A stretch of DNA of 64,000 nt from Legionella fallonii LLAP-10 (GTDB lineage Bacteria; Pseudomonadota; Gammaproteobacteria; Legionellales; Legionellaceae): NCBI RefSeq assembly GCF_000953135.1, contig NZ_LN614827.1, positions 1,021,001 through 1,085,000 of the forward strand, in the 5' to 3' direction. Positions 8,092-18,141 of this stretch are shown piece after piece (positions within the stretch are counted from its first letter, which is position 1; each line of letters starts with the position of its first letter). The notes beneath the pieces are model-generated. The model was not told where the DNA came from, made no database searches, and saw only the letters and a program-made list of their open reading frames with translations. The translations under genes were made by a program, and so were the position numbers.

Positions 8092-8832
8092 ATGTGGAAG
8101 TTTTTATATCAATTAGCCTCTCCAAAGATTTTTTATACTCTATCAGGGCGCCTCATTCCTTGGTTAGCTACGAGTGCATCAGTGACTCTAACCATTGGCA
8201 TCATATGGGGGTTGGTATTTGCTCCACCAGACTATCAACAGGGTGAAGCTTATAGGATTATCTATATACATGTGCCTAGTGCTTTTTTATCGATGGCGCT
8301 TTATGCCTGGATGGGGTTTCTTGCTGTATTGCTTTTAGTCTGGCGTATCAAAATTGCAGGCTTACTCATTAGTCTAGTGGCTCAAGTGGGCGCTAGTATG
8401 GCATTTCTTGCTTTGGTAACAGGTAGTATTTGGGGTAAGCCAATGTGGGGAGCCTGGTGGGTTTGGGATGCCCGTCTAACTTCTGAATTAATTCTTTTGT
8501 TGCTTTACGCGGCAATTTTAACAACACATCAAGCAGTAAAAAATAAGGAAGATGGGGATAAGATAATTGCCATATTAACATTAGTTGGTTTAATTGATTT
8601 ACCCATTATCCATTATTCAGTGTATTGGTGGAATACTTTACATCAAGGGGCTACTTTGTCTGCTTTTGCAAAACCTAAAATTGCTGGCAGCATGCTATAT
8701 CCTTTACTTTTAACCTTAGTTGGATTTTTCTTATATTGTTTGTGGATTATTTTAGAAAAGGCTCGTAATGAGGTATTGATCCGTGAGCGACGACAATCTT
8801 GGGTTAGAACTCAATTTGAGGGCGAATGTTAA
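8092..8832 (+). CDS. ccmC: haem exporter subunit CcmC
   Basis: About 246 residues, starting MWKFLYQLASP as other CcmC proteins do; an ATG three codons upstream (8083) is possible. CcmC loads haem on CcmE. Six membrane segments, the periplasmic tryptophan-rich motif GKPMWGAWWVWDARL, and axial His candidates in IIYIHVPSAF and LPIIHYSVYWW are all present. The stop overlaps the ccmD start (TAATG), and the genes ccmC to ccmI are tightly packed with overlaps, so this is one operon. Confidence 0.95.
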   Translation: MWKFLYQLASPKIFYTLSGRLIPWLATSASVTLTIGIIWGLVFAPPDYQQGEAYRIIYIHVPSAFLSMALYAWMGFLAVLLLVWRIKIAGLLISLVAQVGASMAFLALVTGSIWGKPMWGAWWVWDARLTSELILLLLYAAILTTHQAVKNKEDGDKIIAILTLVGLIDLPIIHYSVYWWNTLHQGATLSAFAKPKIAGSMLYPLLLTLVGFFLYCLWIILEKARNEVLIRERRQSWVRTQFEGEC

Positions 8833-8990
8833 TGAATCAGTTGTTTGAGTGGCTAGCTATGGGAGGCTACTCCATTTATGTTTGGCCAGCTTATGGTCTT
8901 GTTTGTGTCGTATTAGTCATGAATATTTTGGGGATTAAGTGGCAAAAGACTCGCACCCGTCAAAAACTGCAAAGATGGTTTAAGAAATAA
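8832..8990 (+). CDS. ccmD: haem exporter protein CcmD
   Basis: A 52-residue gene too short for most ORF cut-offs. It starts at the ATG overlapping the ccmC TAA and ends in TAA overlapping the ccmE ATG. The protein has the CcmD signature [14 protein letters not shown], one membrane helix and a basic C-terminal tail ([17 protein letters not shown]). CcmD stabilises the CcmABC-CcmE complex and assists holo-CcmE release. Confidence 0.93.
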   Translation: MNQLFEWLAMGGYSIYVWPAYGLVCVVLVMNILGIKWQKTRTRQKLQRWFKK

Positions 8991-9427
8991 TGTCTATGGT
9001 ACCCGCTAGAAAGCGTAAAATGCTGATGTTGCTCTTTATTATGTCTATTTTAGCCATAGCTTCGGCATTAGTCTTATATGCTTTAAGACAGAATATCAGT
9101 TTATTTTATACTCCGACTCAAGCTGTCGAGGGACATGCCCCTCTCAACCACTCAATTCGCGTAGGAGGAATGGTTGAAAAAGGCAGTATTATTCGTTCTG
9201 AGAAGGGATTGGACGTGCAATTTAAAATAACCGATTTTGATAAGAGCATTACCGTGACTTATCACGGCATTCTTCCTGATTTATTTCGTGAAGGGCAGGG
9301 GGTGGTCGCTGAGGGCCTACTTACTGACAATCTTAATTTTCGTGCATTACAGGTATTAGCCAAACACGATGCTAACTACATGCCTCCGGAAGTGAAAGCT
9401 GCCTTGGCTAAAAAGGTGAAGTCATGA
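8990..9427 (+). CDS. ccmE: haem chaperone CcmE
   Basis: 145 residues with one N-terminal membrane anchor and a periplasmic OB-fold. Family blocks are [26 protein letters not shown] and [14 protein letters not shown]. His126 is the expected covalent haem attachment residue and Tyr130 the axial ligand. It starts on the ATG overlapping the ccmD stop and overlaps ccmF by 4 bases. Confidence 0.96.
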   Translation: MSMVPARKRKMLMLLFIMSILAIASALVLYALRQNISLFYTPTQAVEGHAPLNHSIRVGGMVEKGSIIRSEKGLDVQFKITDFDKSITVTYHGILPDLFREGQGVVAEGLLTDNLNFRALQVLAKHDANYMPPEVKAALAKKVKS

Positions 9428-11376
9428 TTGCTGAGATAGGGCTTTTTTCTTTAATACTGGCTTTAGTTGCTGCCATCATGTTAGCTATAGTCCCATTAAT
9501 TGGATTACGAAAAAAGCGTGTAGAATGGATGGATGCAGCTAGAACTTATGTCAGTCTGCAGTTTTTCTTTGTTGCTTTAGCCTACCTTTGTTTAACCTTG
9601 TGCTTTTTAAAAGATGATTTTACTGTCATTTATGTGCTCTCTAATTCCAGTCTTTTATTACCCTGGTTTTATAAACTTTGTGCCGTCTGGGGAGGGCACG
9701 AAGGTTCCATGCTTTTGTGGGTAGCAATTCTTAGTGTTTGGATGATTTTGGTCGGTTATTTTAGTTCGAGTCTTGATAAAGCAATGCGTACACGTGTTTT
9801 AGTCGTACTTGGCTGGTTAAGCATAGGTTTTATATTATTTCTGTTAACGACCTCTAATCCTTTTTTACGCCAATTTCAGATTTTAGATAGCCAGGGACGT
9901 GATCTTAATCCTTTATTACAAGATCCTGGATTTTTATTTCATCCCCCTATGTTATATATGGGCTATGTTGGCTTTTCAGTTGCCTTTGCCTTTGCCATTG
10001 CTGCTTTATGGGCTGGTAAAGTTGAATCCAGTTGGTCTAAGTGGACTAGACCTTGGACTTTAGCCGCATGGTGCTGTTTAACTACAGGAATTACTCTTGG
10101 GAGTTGGTGGGCTTACAGAGAATTAGGCTGGGGAGGCTGGTGGTTTTGGGATCCCGTTGAAAATGCTTCATTTATGCCTTGGTTAGTAGGTACGGCATTA
10201 CTTCATTCCTTAGCGGTAACAGAGCAACGTCGGCAGTTTAAAGCATGGACTATGCTGCTCGCTATTGCCGCTTTTTCGTTAAGTCTTATTGGGACTTTTT
10301 TAGTGCGTTCAGGTGTATTGACCTCGGTACATGCCTTCGCAGTGGATCCTCAGCGTGGGTTGTATATTTTAGGTTTTCTATTAGCTGTTATTGGCGGTTC
10401 TTTAGTTTTATTTCTGTTTAGAGCACAAACCTTGCAAGTAGACAATAATCCCAGCCCTTTTTCCCGCGAGAGTGCTTTATTATTAAATAATGTTTTTTTA
10501 GTCGTGATCATGCTGACGGTGTTAATGGGGACTGTATATCCTTTATTAGTTGACGGATTGGGTTTAGGAAAATTATCAGTAGGAGCACCTTATTTTAATG
10601 CGGTGTTTGTTCCTTTAATGATTCCTATGCTGCTTTTGATGGGGATAGGAGTTCATTTAAAATGGAATAAAGACAGTTTGTCTGCCGTATTTAAAAAACT
10701 CGGTAGTACTGCTGTATTAAGCCTTCTCCTACCAATTGCTCTGTTGATTAGTACGGCTAAAGAGTTTAATTATTCAGCCTTTATTGGCTTGATGCTTGCT
10801 ACTTGGGTCATTTTAAGCACTTTTCAAGCCGCTTATAAGCGAATCAAAGACAGGGGGTTGGCTGATGTTGGACAAGCTTATTGGGGGATGGTTATAGCCC
10901 ATTGCGGTGTTGCTGCATCAGTTATTGGTATTGCGGTATCTACAGCATATGGCGTACAAGATGATGTAAAATTGGCGCCTGGAAATAGCGTAGATTTGGC
11001 CGGATACAATATTGAGTTTATCAGCCAAGAGCCGTTAAATGGTCCAAATTATCAAGGAACTAGGACTCAATTCAAAGTACGCTATGGGGATAAAAGCAAG
11101 CTGATTTATCCTGAAAAAAGGCTCTACACTATTGGTCAAATGGCCATGACTGAATCAGCAATAGATGTTACCCCATTTCGCGATATTTATGTGGCCTTGG
11201 GAGAACCCCTAACTGATAGTTCATGGTCTGTCCGTCTTTATTATAAGCCCTTTGTGCGTTGGATTTGGGCTGGTGGTTTTCTCATTTTAGCCGGTGGCTT
11301 TTTTGCTTTAACTGACAGACGATATTATCAAAAAAGAAAAGTTGCTGTTACTTGTACTCAGGAGCTCAACGCATGA
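9424..11376 (+). CDS. ccmF: haem lyase component CcmF
   Basis: 650 residues, the usual length. CcmF, with CcmH and CcmG, attaches haem to apocytochrome c. It has many membrane segments, the [11 protein letters not shown] block, the tryptophan-rich motif [20 protein letters not shown], the [11 protein letters not shown] block with a candidate haem-ligand His, and a large periplasmic C-terminal domain before a last helix. Overlaps ccmE and ccmG by 4 bases each. Confidence 0.96.
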   Translation: MIAEIGLFSLILALVAAIMLAIVPLIGLRKKRVEWMDAARTYVSLQFFFVALAYLCLTLCFLKDDFTVIYVLSNSSLLLPWFYKLCAVWGGHEGSMLLWVAILSVWMILVGYFSSSLDKAMRTRVLVVLGWLSIGFILFLLTTSNPFLRQFQILDSQGRDLNPLLQDPGFLFHPPMLYMGYVGFSVAFAFAIAALWAGKVESSWSKWTRPWTLAAWCCLTTGITLGSWWAYRELGWGGWWFWDPVENASFMPWLVGTALLHSLAVTEQRRQFKAWTMLLAIAAFSLSLIGTFLVRSGVLTSVHAFAVDPQRGLYILGFLLAVIGGSLVLFLFRAQTLQVDNNPSPFSRESALLLNNVFLVVIMLTVLMGTVYPLLVDGLGLGKLSVGAPYFNAVFVPLMIPMLLLMGIGVHLKWNKDSLSAVFKKLGSTAVLSLLLPIALLISTAKEFNYSAFIGLMLATWVILSTFQAAYKRIKDRGLADVGQAYWGMVIAHCGVAASVIGIAVSTAYGVQDDVKLAPGNSVDLAGYNIEFISQEPLNGPNYQGTRTQFKVRYGDKSKLIYPEKRLYTIGQMAMTESAIDVTPFRDIYVALGEPLTDSSWSVRLYYKPFVRWIWAGGFLILAGGFFALTDRRYYQKRKVAVTCTQELNA

Positions 11377-11909
11377 GAACAATTGGATGGAAGATAGTAC
11401 CTGTAGTTCTTTTTTTACTTTTAAGTGTTTTTCTATGGCGAGGATTGTCTTTAGATCCTCATCGTTTGCCTTCAGTGCAATTAGGTAAAACTTTACCTGT
11501 TTTTACTTTACCGCAATTACAAGAACCTAATTCTACTTTTAGTTCTACCCAATTACGTAACCAAGTTGCATTACTTAATGTGTGGGCGAGTTGGTGTGCA
11601 GCTTGTGTCGACGAGCAGGTCTTTATGATGCAATTGGCACGTGAAGGGGTGCCTATTTATGGTTTAAATTATAAAGATAAACCTGAAGATGCCTTACGAT
11701 GGTTGGTACAATGGGGTAATCCTTATAAACTGATTGTTCAAGATAGAGAAGGTAAAGCTGCTATCGACCTGGGTGTTTATGGAGCTCCAGAGACCTTTGT
11801 CATTGATAAGAAAGGTATTATACGCTACAGACACGTAGGCATTATGAATCAAGAGGCATGGTCTAAAGATATTTCGCCCTTGATAAAAAAGTTGGAGCAG
11901 GAGTCATGA
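11373..11909 (+). CDS. ccmG: thiol:disulphide interchange protein CcmG/DsbE
   Basis: 178 residues from the ATG that overlaps the ccmF stop (ATGA); a longer frame inside ccmF is not needed. One N-terminal membrane anchor precedes a periplasmic thioredoxin fold with WASWCAAC (Cys75, Cys78) and a cis-Pro region GAPETFVID. It reduces apocytochrome CxxCH or CcmH before haem attachment. Overlaps ccmH by 4 bases. Confidence 0.95.
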   Translation: MRTIGWKIVPVVLFLLLSVFLWRGLSLDPHRLPSVQLGKTLPVFTLPQLQEPNSTFSSTQLRNQVALLNVWASWCAACVDEQVFMMQLAREGVPIYGLNYKDKPEDALRWLVQWGNPYKLIVQDREGKAAIDLGVYGAPETFVIDKKGIIRYRHVGIMNQEAWSKDISPLIKKLEQES

Positions 11910-12307
11910 CAAAAGCTCACCTCCTCTTTTCGGGACTTATCATGAGCCTATTGATTTCTGTAACTCATGCAAACAGTATTTATCCCTTAGATACTGCCAA
12001 AAAAGAAGCGCAATTTAACCATCTTCTAAAGGACTTACGTTGTTTAGTCTGTCAAAATCAAGATTTGGCAGACTCTAATGCTGAATTGGCCAAGGATTTA
12101 CGATTACAGGTCTATCAATTAGTTAGGGATGGGAAAACAGATACAGAAATTAGGGACTATCTTACCTCACGTTATGGAGATTTTATTCTCTTTAAACCCC
12201 CGGTAAAGGCTGTAACTCTATTACTTTGGTTTGGGCCTTTTTTATTTTTAATATTAGGCTGTATTATTTTTTGGCGAACTTGTTTTAAGCGAACGTCCTA
12301 TGAATGA
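11906..12307 (+). CDS. ccmH: cytochrome c maturation protein CcmH
   Basis: 133 residues: signal peptide (ending near THANS), then the LRCLVCQNQDLADSNA redox motif with Cys46 and Cys49, a three-helix domain, and a C-terminal membrane helix (LLLWFGPFLFLILG). This is the short CcmH form; the TPR half is encoded separately by the next gene, which overlaps it by 8 bases. Confidence 0.95.
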   Translation: MTKAHLLFSGLIMSLLISVTHANSIYPLDTAKKEAQFNHLLKDLRCLVCQNQDLADSNAELAKDLRLQVYQLVRDGKTDTEIRDYLTSRYGDFILFKPPVKAVTLLLWFGPFLFLILGCIIFWRTCFKRTSYE

Positions 12308-12983
12308 ATGGTGGTTAGTTGGTGTATTGATTTTATTAGTGCTGGGAGCAAGTGTTTTAATTATTTATCCTTTACGCCTCAATTTTAAGCCAAGTATAGT
12401 ATTAGTACCCTTTATTGGAATATTGGTATTTGCAGGATATTTTGTTTGGGGTAGTTTTCCTCAATGGCAGAATTACATTCAGCAAAAAAACTCTCAGGCT
12501 TTAGCACAAGAAATGCTTAAGTCTATAAAAAGTCCTGCGGAGTTAATTGATAAACTTAAAGCAAGGCTCAGTGATAGTCCTGAAAGTGCTAAGGGTTGGT
12601 ATCTTTTAGGGCGACTGTATACCAGTCAAAACGATGAGCAGAATGCTGCCCAAGCCTTTGCCAAGGCTTATCATTTTGAACCTCAAGAAGAACAGTTTGC
12701 CGTTAATTATGCCCATAGTTTATGGCAGTTAAATCATCAGCAATTTAATCCAGAAATTATAGAAATTTTTAATACTCTATTAAAAAAGAATCCTAAGCAA
12801 CCTGATGCTTTGGCTATGCTTGCTATGAATGCATTCATGAGCCATGCTTATGAGGATGCTATAGGGTATTGGCAACGACTATTACAATTGGCACCTGAAC
12901 AATCAGAGGAGGCTTTAGCCATCCGTAAGGCTATTGCTAAAGCACAGGAGCAAATGGATCTAAGGAGAGAAAAAAATGACTGA
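12300..12983 (+). CDS. ccmI: cytochrome c maturation protein CcmI (TPR)
   Basis: 227 residues with two N-terminal membrane helices (residues about 5-25 and 33-50), then TPR-like repeats including GWYLLGRLYTSQNDEQNAAQAFAKAY and a second repeat near AMLAMNAFMSHAYEDAIGYW. This fits CcmI, which presents apocytochrome c to CcmFH. It overlaps ccmH and the dodecin gene. Confidence 0.88.
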   Translation: MNEWWLVGVLILLVLGASVLIIYPLRLNFKPSIVLVPFIGILVFAGYFVWGSFPQWQNYIQQKNSQALAQEMLKSIKSPAELIDKLKARLSDSPESAKGWYLLGRLYTSQNDEQNAAQAFAKAYHFEPQEEQFAVNYAHSLWQLNHQQFNPEIIEIFNTLLKKNPKQPDALAMLAMNAFMSHAYEDAIGYWQRLLQLAPEQSEEALAIRKAIAKAQEQMDLRREKND

Positions 12984-13179
12984 TAAAGTGTATGAACTGG
13001 TTGAGTTGGTAGGGACTTCTCAGGACAGTATCGAACAAGCTATTAGTAATGCAATTAACCAAGCGGCAAAATTACATGGTAAGTTGGATTGGTTTGAAGT
13101 GCTAGAAACAAGAGGTTTCATTGATGATAATAAAGTGAAATATTATCAAGTTCACCTGAAGATTGGTTATAGTAAATAA
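12976..13179 (+). CDS. dodecin-family protein
   Basis: 67 residues, the dodecin length. The sequence (VYELVELVGTSQDSIEQAIS, then LDWFEVLETRGFI and YYQVHLKIGY) matches the beta-alpha-beta-beta fold of dodecins, dodecameric flavin- or CoA-storing proteins; the Trp in LDWFEV is the residue that stacks on flavin. It overlaps ccmI by 8 bases, so it is co-transcribed with the ccm genes. A flavin buffer would be plausible beside a redox-assembly operon, but that link is inference. Confidence 0.88.
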   Translation: MTDKVYELVELVGTSQDSIEQAISNAINQAAKLHGKLDWFEVLETRGFIDDNKVKYYQVHLKIGYSK

Positions 13180-13708
13180 TCTGTAAATGCAATGTCGGCA
13201 ACAGATAGCCCAACTTTATAAGAACAAGAAAACATCTTGTGTCGGGCTATTTCTAGCCCAGAGCCGTCAAGTTAAGGGGTTTTTGCCTTAATGTTCAATA
13301 GAATTCCGTTCGGGCCTAGGAGGCGTTTACGCCGTCTCGAAGCCTCTTTTTTCCTTCGACTCCACCCTTGTATTTGCTTTTCGGCAGCAAGTCGTCCCTC
13401 TAAGTTATCAGTATGTCCAGTGTAATAACTTTTATCACCACATTAAAAAATATAACCCCAAAACATACTTTAACTCCATTAATTTGCTTTTGCGTGAATG
13501 CTTCGAGATCCTTTGATGGCTCTTGCTTTGCTCCTCTTCAACTGGAATGGTTGAGGAATGAATCCTAAACACACTTATTATAGAATTCTAACTAAAACTT
13601 AAGGCTAATTGGAAGACGCAGTGAACTCGCAAGTGATTGTGCCATAATCAGGAAATCTTGCGTTGCAAGCTTCTCAGGATGACAATCTATGTGGGCGTTG
13701 CTTTAAAA
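13180..13708. other. 529-bp intergenic region with repeats
   Basis: No gene found. It contains a GGGCTA-TTTC-TAGCCC hairpin at 13244-13259, a TTAAGG/CCTTAA stem near 13273-13292, a degenerate copy of the GTTCGGCCT...GTCTCGAAG repeat at about 13308-13352, and a TCAGGATGAC repeat end near 13675-13684. Confidence 0.5.
13308..13352 (+). terminator. repeat-derived terminator-like hairpin after the ccm operon
   Basis: GAGGC and GCCTC pair around a 17-base loop and are followed by TTTTTT. The flanking sequence (CGTTCGGGCCTAGG...GCCGTCTCGAAG) is related to the element beside the terminator at 46142-46209, so a dispersed repeat appears to serve as a terminator. Confidence 0.4.
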
Positions 13709-14269
13709 TTACTTTTTAGAAACAAAAGGGTTTCCTTCTATATAAAAACGTAATAATTTATCAGCCCAATCTTTGGCATAGTGAACACCGATTCTTGGCC
13801 TTTCTACGATGGTAAAGGAGGGTTGATCTTTTATTTCTGCAATATAAAAGGTGTTGCTAATCAAATCATGGCTATTTAATCTTTTATCTATCCCCATGGC
13901 TTTGGATAATAAGCCTGGGCCTTGAGTTCGTCCATCAATGCCTGTTAAAGGCTCCAAAGCACGCAATAATACCGCCGAACCTATGCCTGCGGTTTCCGTC
14001 ACCACATTGGTACAGTAATACATGCCATAAATGAGATAAACATAGGCAAATCCTGCAGGACCAAATATTACTTCAGTTCTTTTAGTTAATCCTTTTGATG
14101 AATGGGCAGCTAAATCATGCTCGCCAAGGTAGGCTTCTACTTCTACGATTTTTCCAATCCGCTCTTGTTCTCCATCATGATGTACTAAGTATTTTCCTAA
14201 CAGTTCTTTCGCTACGATAATGGTATCTCGTTCATAGAATGATCTTGGTAATTGGTACATCATTAGCAT
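13709..14269 (-). CDS. mpg: 3-methyladenine DNA glycosylase (AAG/MPG family)
   Basis: 186 residues matching the AAG fold. Base-excision repair enzyme for alkylated and deaminated purines. GKIVEVEAYLGEHDLAAHS contains the catalytic Glu, YVYLIYGMYYC supplies the intercalating Tyr region, and RTQGPGLLSKAMGI is the usual C-terminal block. ATG follows the recQ stop without a gap; Met3 and Met4 are alternative starts. Co-transcribed with recQ. Confidence 0.93.
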   Translation of the reverse strand: MLMMYQLPRSFYERDTIIVAKELLGKYLVHHDGEQERIGKIVEVEAYLGEHDLAAHSSKGLTKRTEVIFGPAGFAYVYLIYGMYYCTNVVTETAGIGSAVLLRALEPLTGIDGRTQGPGLLSKAMGIDKRLNSHDLISNTFYIAEIKDQPSFTIVERPRIGVHYAKDWADKLLRFYIEGNPFVSKK

Positions 14270-16099
14270 TTACTCAACTTCACTAAATTCTGTTAATACC
14301 TTAAGGAAATGATGACCATAATGGGACAGTTTGTGCTGACCTACCCCTGATACTGTTAGCAGTTGTTCCATAGTTTGCGGTTTTCGCTGAGTCATTTCAT
14401 GTAAGGTGGCATCACTAAAGATCATAAATGGCGGCTTATTTTCTTCATCTGCTAGCTGGCGTCTTAAACTACGTAGCATCTCAAATAAGGGACTATTACT
14501 GGAAGTAAACGTAGTTTTTTCTTTAGTTTTCTTTTTGGTTTTTACCAGATCGTTCCGCGGTAAGGTGAGGGAAATTTTTTCCTCGCCTTTTAACAATGGG
14601 ATGGCCTTAGGATTTAATTTTAGCACATTGAAGTGGTTTATATCTTGTGCACAATAATCTTTGTGAATGAGTTGCCAGGCTAATTGCTTCCAATAATTAG
14701 CTGATTTATCCTTACCGATGCCAAAAGTACTTAACTGATCATGGCCGAATTGTTTTATTTTATCAGTTGAGGCTCCTCTAAGCACATCGATGGTGTGTGT
14801 TAATCCAAAGCTTTGTTTCAACCTGTAAATACAGGACAATAATTTTTGTGCTTCAATTGTTGCATCAGCTGTTTCAGGCGGATTGTCACAGACATCACAG
14901 TAGTTGCATTCAGTGTCACAAGGCTCATCAAAATAACGTAATAAGATTTGCCGACGGCAATGGGAGGCTTCGGCAAAGGCAAGCATATGGTTGAGCTTAT
15001 TCGTTTCTACTCTTCTTTGTTCATCAAGAGGAGTATTAATTATCCAAGAGCGTAACCTGGCACTATCGGCTGCATCATAGAGCAAAAGTGTTCGCGCAGG
15101 TAACCCATCACGTCCAGCTCGTCCTGTTTCTTGGTAATAACCTTCAATGTTTTTAGGTAAATCATAATGGATAACGAAGCGTACATTAGGTTTATCTATG
15201 CCCATACCAAAGGCTACAGTAGCTACTACTATATCAATACGGTCATATCTAAATAAATTTTGTACCTCACGTCGCTCATTATGGCTAAGGCCGGCATGGT
15301 AAGCCCGCGCTTTAAACCCCAAGTCCTGTAATTTTTCTGCAAGACGTTCCACGCCATTACGGGTACCACAATAAATAATGCCTGATTGTTGTTGTACTTC
15401 AGATTCTAAAAAATGACTCAACTGTTTTACGGCATTAATCTTGGGAACCACTTTGTAATGGATATTGGGTCTGTTAAAAGAAGCAACATACTGTTGTGGT
15501 TGATAATTTAATTTCACCACTATGTCTTGGCGGGTTTGGTTATCTGCGGTCGCAGTTAAGGCAATAATTGGGATTGAGGGAAAACGATCTTTTAATAAAC
15601 CCAACGAGGCATATTCAGGGCGAAAATCATGGCCCCATTGAGAAATACAATGAGCCTCATCAATAGCAAATAAAGCAATAGCGCATTCGTCTAATCGCTC
15701 TAAGAAAGAAGTACTGATAAGCCGTTCCGGGGCAATATAGAGCAAATCTAATTCATTATTATGCAATTGCGCTAATACTTTTCTGGCTTCATCACTACTT
15801 AGAGAAGAGTTATAATAAGCTGCGTTAATACCTTGTAATTTAAGAGCCGCTACTTGATCTTCCATTAATGCAATTAAAGGAGAAACAACAATACCCACTC
15901 CTGTCTTGACAATAGACGGTATTTGATAGCAAAGCGATTTGCCACCACCTGTAGGCATGAGCACAAGTACATCTTGTCCTGCGATGACCTGATTAATGAT
16001 TTCTTCTTGGGGGGCTCTGAATGAATCAAAACCGAAATAGTTTTTCAACACTGTCAGTGCATTTTTATCTGTATCTATAGGTTGCGCTAAAATATCCAT
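14270..16099 (-). CDS. recQ: ATP-dependent DNA helicase RecQ
   Basis: 609 residues, the E. coli RecQ length and domain order. Helicase core with MPTGGGKSLCYQIP (Walker A), AIDEAHCISQWGHDFRP (DEAH and aromatic-rich loop) and QETGRAGRDG (motif VI). The zinc-binding domain follows (four Cys in CRRQILLRY...CDTECNYCDVC), then winged helix and a C-terminal HRDC domain (TMEQLLTVSGVGQHKL). 3'-5' helicase in recombination and fork repair. Pairs with mpg in a two-gene repair operon. Confidence 0.97.
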   Translation of the reverse strand: MDILAQPIDTDKNALTVLKNYFGFDSFRAPQEEIINQVIAGQDVLVLMPTGGGKSLCYQIPSIVKTGVGIVVSPLIALMEDQVAALKLQGINAAYYNSSLSSDEARKVLAQLHNNELDLLYIAPERLISTSFLERLDECAIALFAIDEAHCISQWGHDFRPEYASLGLLKDRFPSIPIIALTATADNQTRQDIVVKLNYQPQQYVASFNRPNIHYKVVPKINAVKQLSHFLESEVQQQSGIIYCGTRNGVERLAEKLQDLGFKARAYHAGLSHNERREVQNLFRYDRIDIVVATVAFGMGIDKPNVRFVIHYDLPKNIEGYYQETGRAGRDGLPARTLLLYDAADSARLRSWIINTPLDEQRRVETNKLNHMLAFAEASHCRRQILLRYFDEPCDTECNYCDVCDNPPETADATIEAQKLLSCIYRLKQSFGLTHTIDVLRGASTDKIKQFGHDQLSTFGIGKDKSANYWKQLAWQLIHKDYCAQDINHFNVLKLNPKAIPLLKGEEKISLTLPRNDLVKTKKKTKEKTTFTSSNSPLFEMLRSLRRQLADEENKPPFMIFSDATLHEMTQRKPQTMEQLLTVSGVGQHKLSHYGHHFLKVLTEFSEVE

Positions 16100-16194
16100 G
16101 TGATTATTCTTGTTCTTCTTTCGCCGGCGCTGAAAATCCGCAATAATATCATTCTTTGACTTAGTGTCATAAACAAACTTTCTAAGGATGGTTT

Positions 16195-17349
16195 ATGGAT
16201 TTTGAATTCACAGAAGAACATTTGGCATTTAGGGAGATGGCAGCTGAGTTTGCCAATAATAAATTAGCCCCTATGGCAGAGTATTGGGATGAGCATAGTC
16301 ATTTTCCAGTGGATGTATTGCGCGAGGCGGCACAACTAGGTATGGCTGGGATGGTTGCTCGAGAGGATATTGGCGGAGCTCAATTAACACGCTTGGACGC
16401 CGCTCTTATATTTGAACAATTAGCCACGGGTTGTATTACCACAAGCGCTTATCTTTCTATCCATAACATGGTTGCTTCCTTAATTGATCGTTATGCAGGA
16501 AAAGAGTTACGTGCTTATTGGGGGCCTAAATTAACCTCAATGGAGGTTATTGCCAGTTATTGTCTTACCGAACCAAGCTCAGGTTCAGATGCTGCATCTT
16601 TGAAAACCAAAGCAGTGAAGCAAGGGGAACATTATATTCTCAATGGCACAAAAGCGTTTATATCTGGCGCTAGTGTCAGTGATGTTTATTTGTGTATGGT
16701 ACGCACGGGCGATGAATCTCATCATGGAATTAGTTGTTTATTAATTGAAAAAGACACTCCCGGACTAAGCTTTGGAAAGTTGGAAAAAAAATTAGGCTGG
16801 CGTAATCAGCCCACCTGTATGCTTTATTTTGAAGATTGCAAAATTCCTGCTGCAAATCTCGTTGGTGATGAGGGGATGGGCTTTAAGATAGCTTTAAATG
16901 CGCTGAATGGAGGGCGCATCAACATCGCTTCTTGCTCTTTGGGCGGGGCGCTTTCTTGTTTGCGATTAACACAAAATTACATGGAGGAGCGCAAACAATT
17001 TGGTAAACCTTTGACACAAATGCAAGGTTTGCGTTTTTATTTTGCCGATATGTTAACTGATTATGAAGCAGCACGATTAATGGTCTACAGAGCAGCGAGT
17101 ACTATGGATAAAGACCATCCTAATGCTCCTATGTATTGTGCTATGGCCAAACGCTTGGCTACCGATGTGGCATTTCGTATTAGTGATAAAGCCATGCAAA
17201 TACACGGTGGTTATGGTTACTTACGCGATTATCATATAGAAAGAATATTTAGGGATTTAAGGGTACATCAAATCCTTGAAGGAACTAATGAGATAATGCG
17301 TGAAATTATCGCTAAAGCGAGTTTGGATGAAGAATTCTCTATTGAATAA
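16195..17349 (+). CDS. acyl-CoA dehydrogenase, isobutyryl-CoA dehydrogenase-like
   Basis: 384 residues starting after AAGGATGGTTT. FAD-dependent dehydrogenase of the ACAD fold: SYCLTEPSSGSDAAS (FAD/substrate loop), MQIHGGYGYLRDY and the catalytic Glu in LEGTNEIMREII. The block GGRINIASCSLGGA resembles the ACAD8 isobutyryl-CoA dehydrogenase group. The next two genes encode an enoyl-CoA hydratase and a 3-hydroxyisobutyryl-CoA hydrolase, which follow this enzyme in valine breakdown. Substrate assignment is inference. Confidence 0.88.
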   Translation: MDFEFTEEHLAFREMAAEFANNKLAPMAEYWDEHSHFPVDVLREAAQLGMAGMVAREDIGGAQLTRLDAALIFEQLATGCITTSAYLSIHNMVASLIDRYAGKELRAYWGPKLTSMEVIASYCLTEPSSGSDAASLKTKAVKQGEHYILNGTKAFISGASVSDVYLCMVRTGDESHHGISCLLIEKDTPGLSFGKLEKKLGWRNQPTCMLYFEDCKIPAANLVGDEGMGFKIALNALNGGRINIASCSLGGALSCLRLTQNYMEERKQFGKPLTQMQGLRFYFADMLTDYEAARLMVYRAASTMDKDHPNAPMYCAMAKRLATDVAFRISDKAMQIHGGYGYLRDYHIERIFRDLRVHQILEGTNEIMREIIAKASLDEEFSIE

Positions 17350-17362
17350 AAGGAGTTAATTG

Positions 17363-18139
17363 ATGAACCTAATAGAACAAAATTTAGATAATGATGGCAT
17401 TTTAACAATCACTTTAAATAGACCTGAAAAGCTGAATGCCTTAAGTACTGATCTTTTAAATGCTTTGGCGGAAGTATTTAACTCAGCAAAATCAAATTCT
17501 AAAGTAAAAGCTTTAATTCTTACTGGAAATGGCAAAGCATTTTGTGCTGGTGCAGATATTAATCGGTTAGCAGAATGCACTGCTCAAACAGGTTATGAGT
17601 TCGCTTGTCACGGCCAAAATACGTTCCGACTTTTGGAAACTATGGGGAAGCCTTCTCTTGCAGCTGTTAACGGGTTTGCTTTTGGCGGTGGTTGTGAGCT
17701 AGCTATTTCTGCGACTATGAGAATTGCTTCGACTAAGGCAATGTTTGGTCAACCTGAAGTTAAATTAGGAGTTATTCCCGGATATGGCGGCACTCAGCGA
17801 TTAGGGCGCCTCATTGGCAAAGGTCGAGCCTTAGAACTGTGCTTAACCGGCCGATTTATTAATGCAGAACTTGCGCTAAATTGGGGACTCGTCAGTGAGG
17901 TAGTTGAACCAGAACAGTTAATAGAACACGGCAAAAATATGTTAAAAGGTATTTTAAGCATGGGGCCTTTAGCCATAGCGGGTGTTATGGAAGTAATCGA
18001 TTATGGTTATGATCTATCATTGACCGATGCATTGCATATGGAGGCAATACATTTTGCTAAAGTATGTGCTACAGAAGATAAGAAAGAAGGTGTAACCGCT
18101 TTTCTTGAAAAACGTTCCGCGGAATTTAAAGGAAAATAA
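17363..18139 (+). CDS. enoyl-CoA hydratase
   Basis: 258 residues. ATG 17363 is favoured because AAGGAG lies 5 bases upstream; the frame is also open from a TTG one codon earlier. Crotonase fold: LNRPEKLNALS, AFCAGADI (oxyanion hole), NGFAFGGGCELAIS and the catalytic Glu pair in FGQPEVKLGVIPGYGGTQRL. Expected to hydrate methacrylyl-CoA or short enoyl-CoAs. 13 bases after the dehydrogenase, 2 before the hydrolase gene. Confidence 0.92.
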   Translation: MNLIEQNLDNDGILTITLNRPEKLNALSTDLLNALAEVFNSAKSNSKVKALILTGNGKAFCAGADINRLAECTAQTGYEFACHGQNTFRLLETMGKPSLAAVNGFAFGGGCELAISATMRIASTKAMFGQPEVKLGVIPGYGGTQRLGRLIGKGRALELCLTGRFINAELALNWGLVSEVVEPEQLIEHGKNMLKGILSMGPLAIAGVMEVIDYGYDLSLTDALHMEAIHFAKVCATEDKKEGVTAFLEKRSAEFKGK

Positions 18140-18141
18140 CC

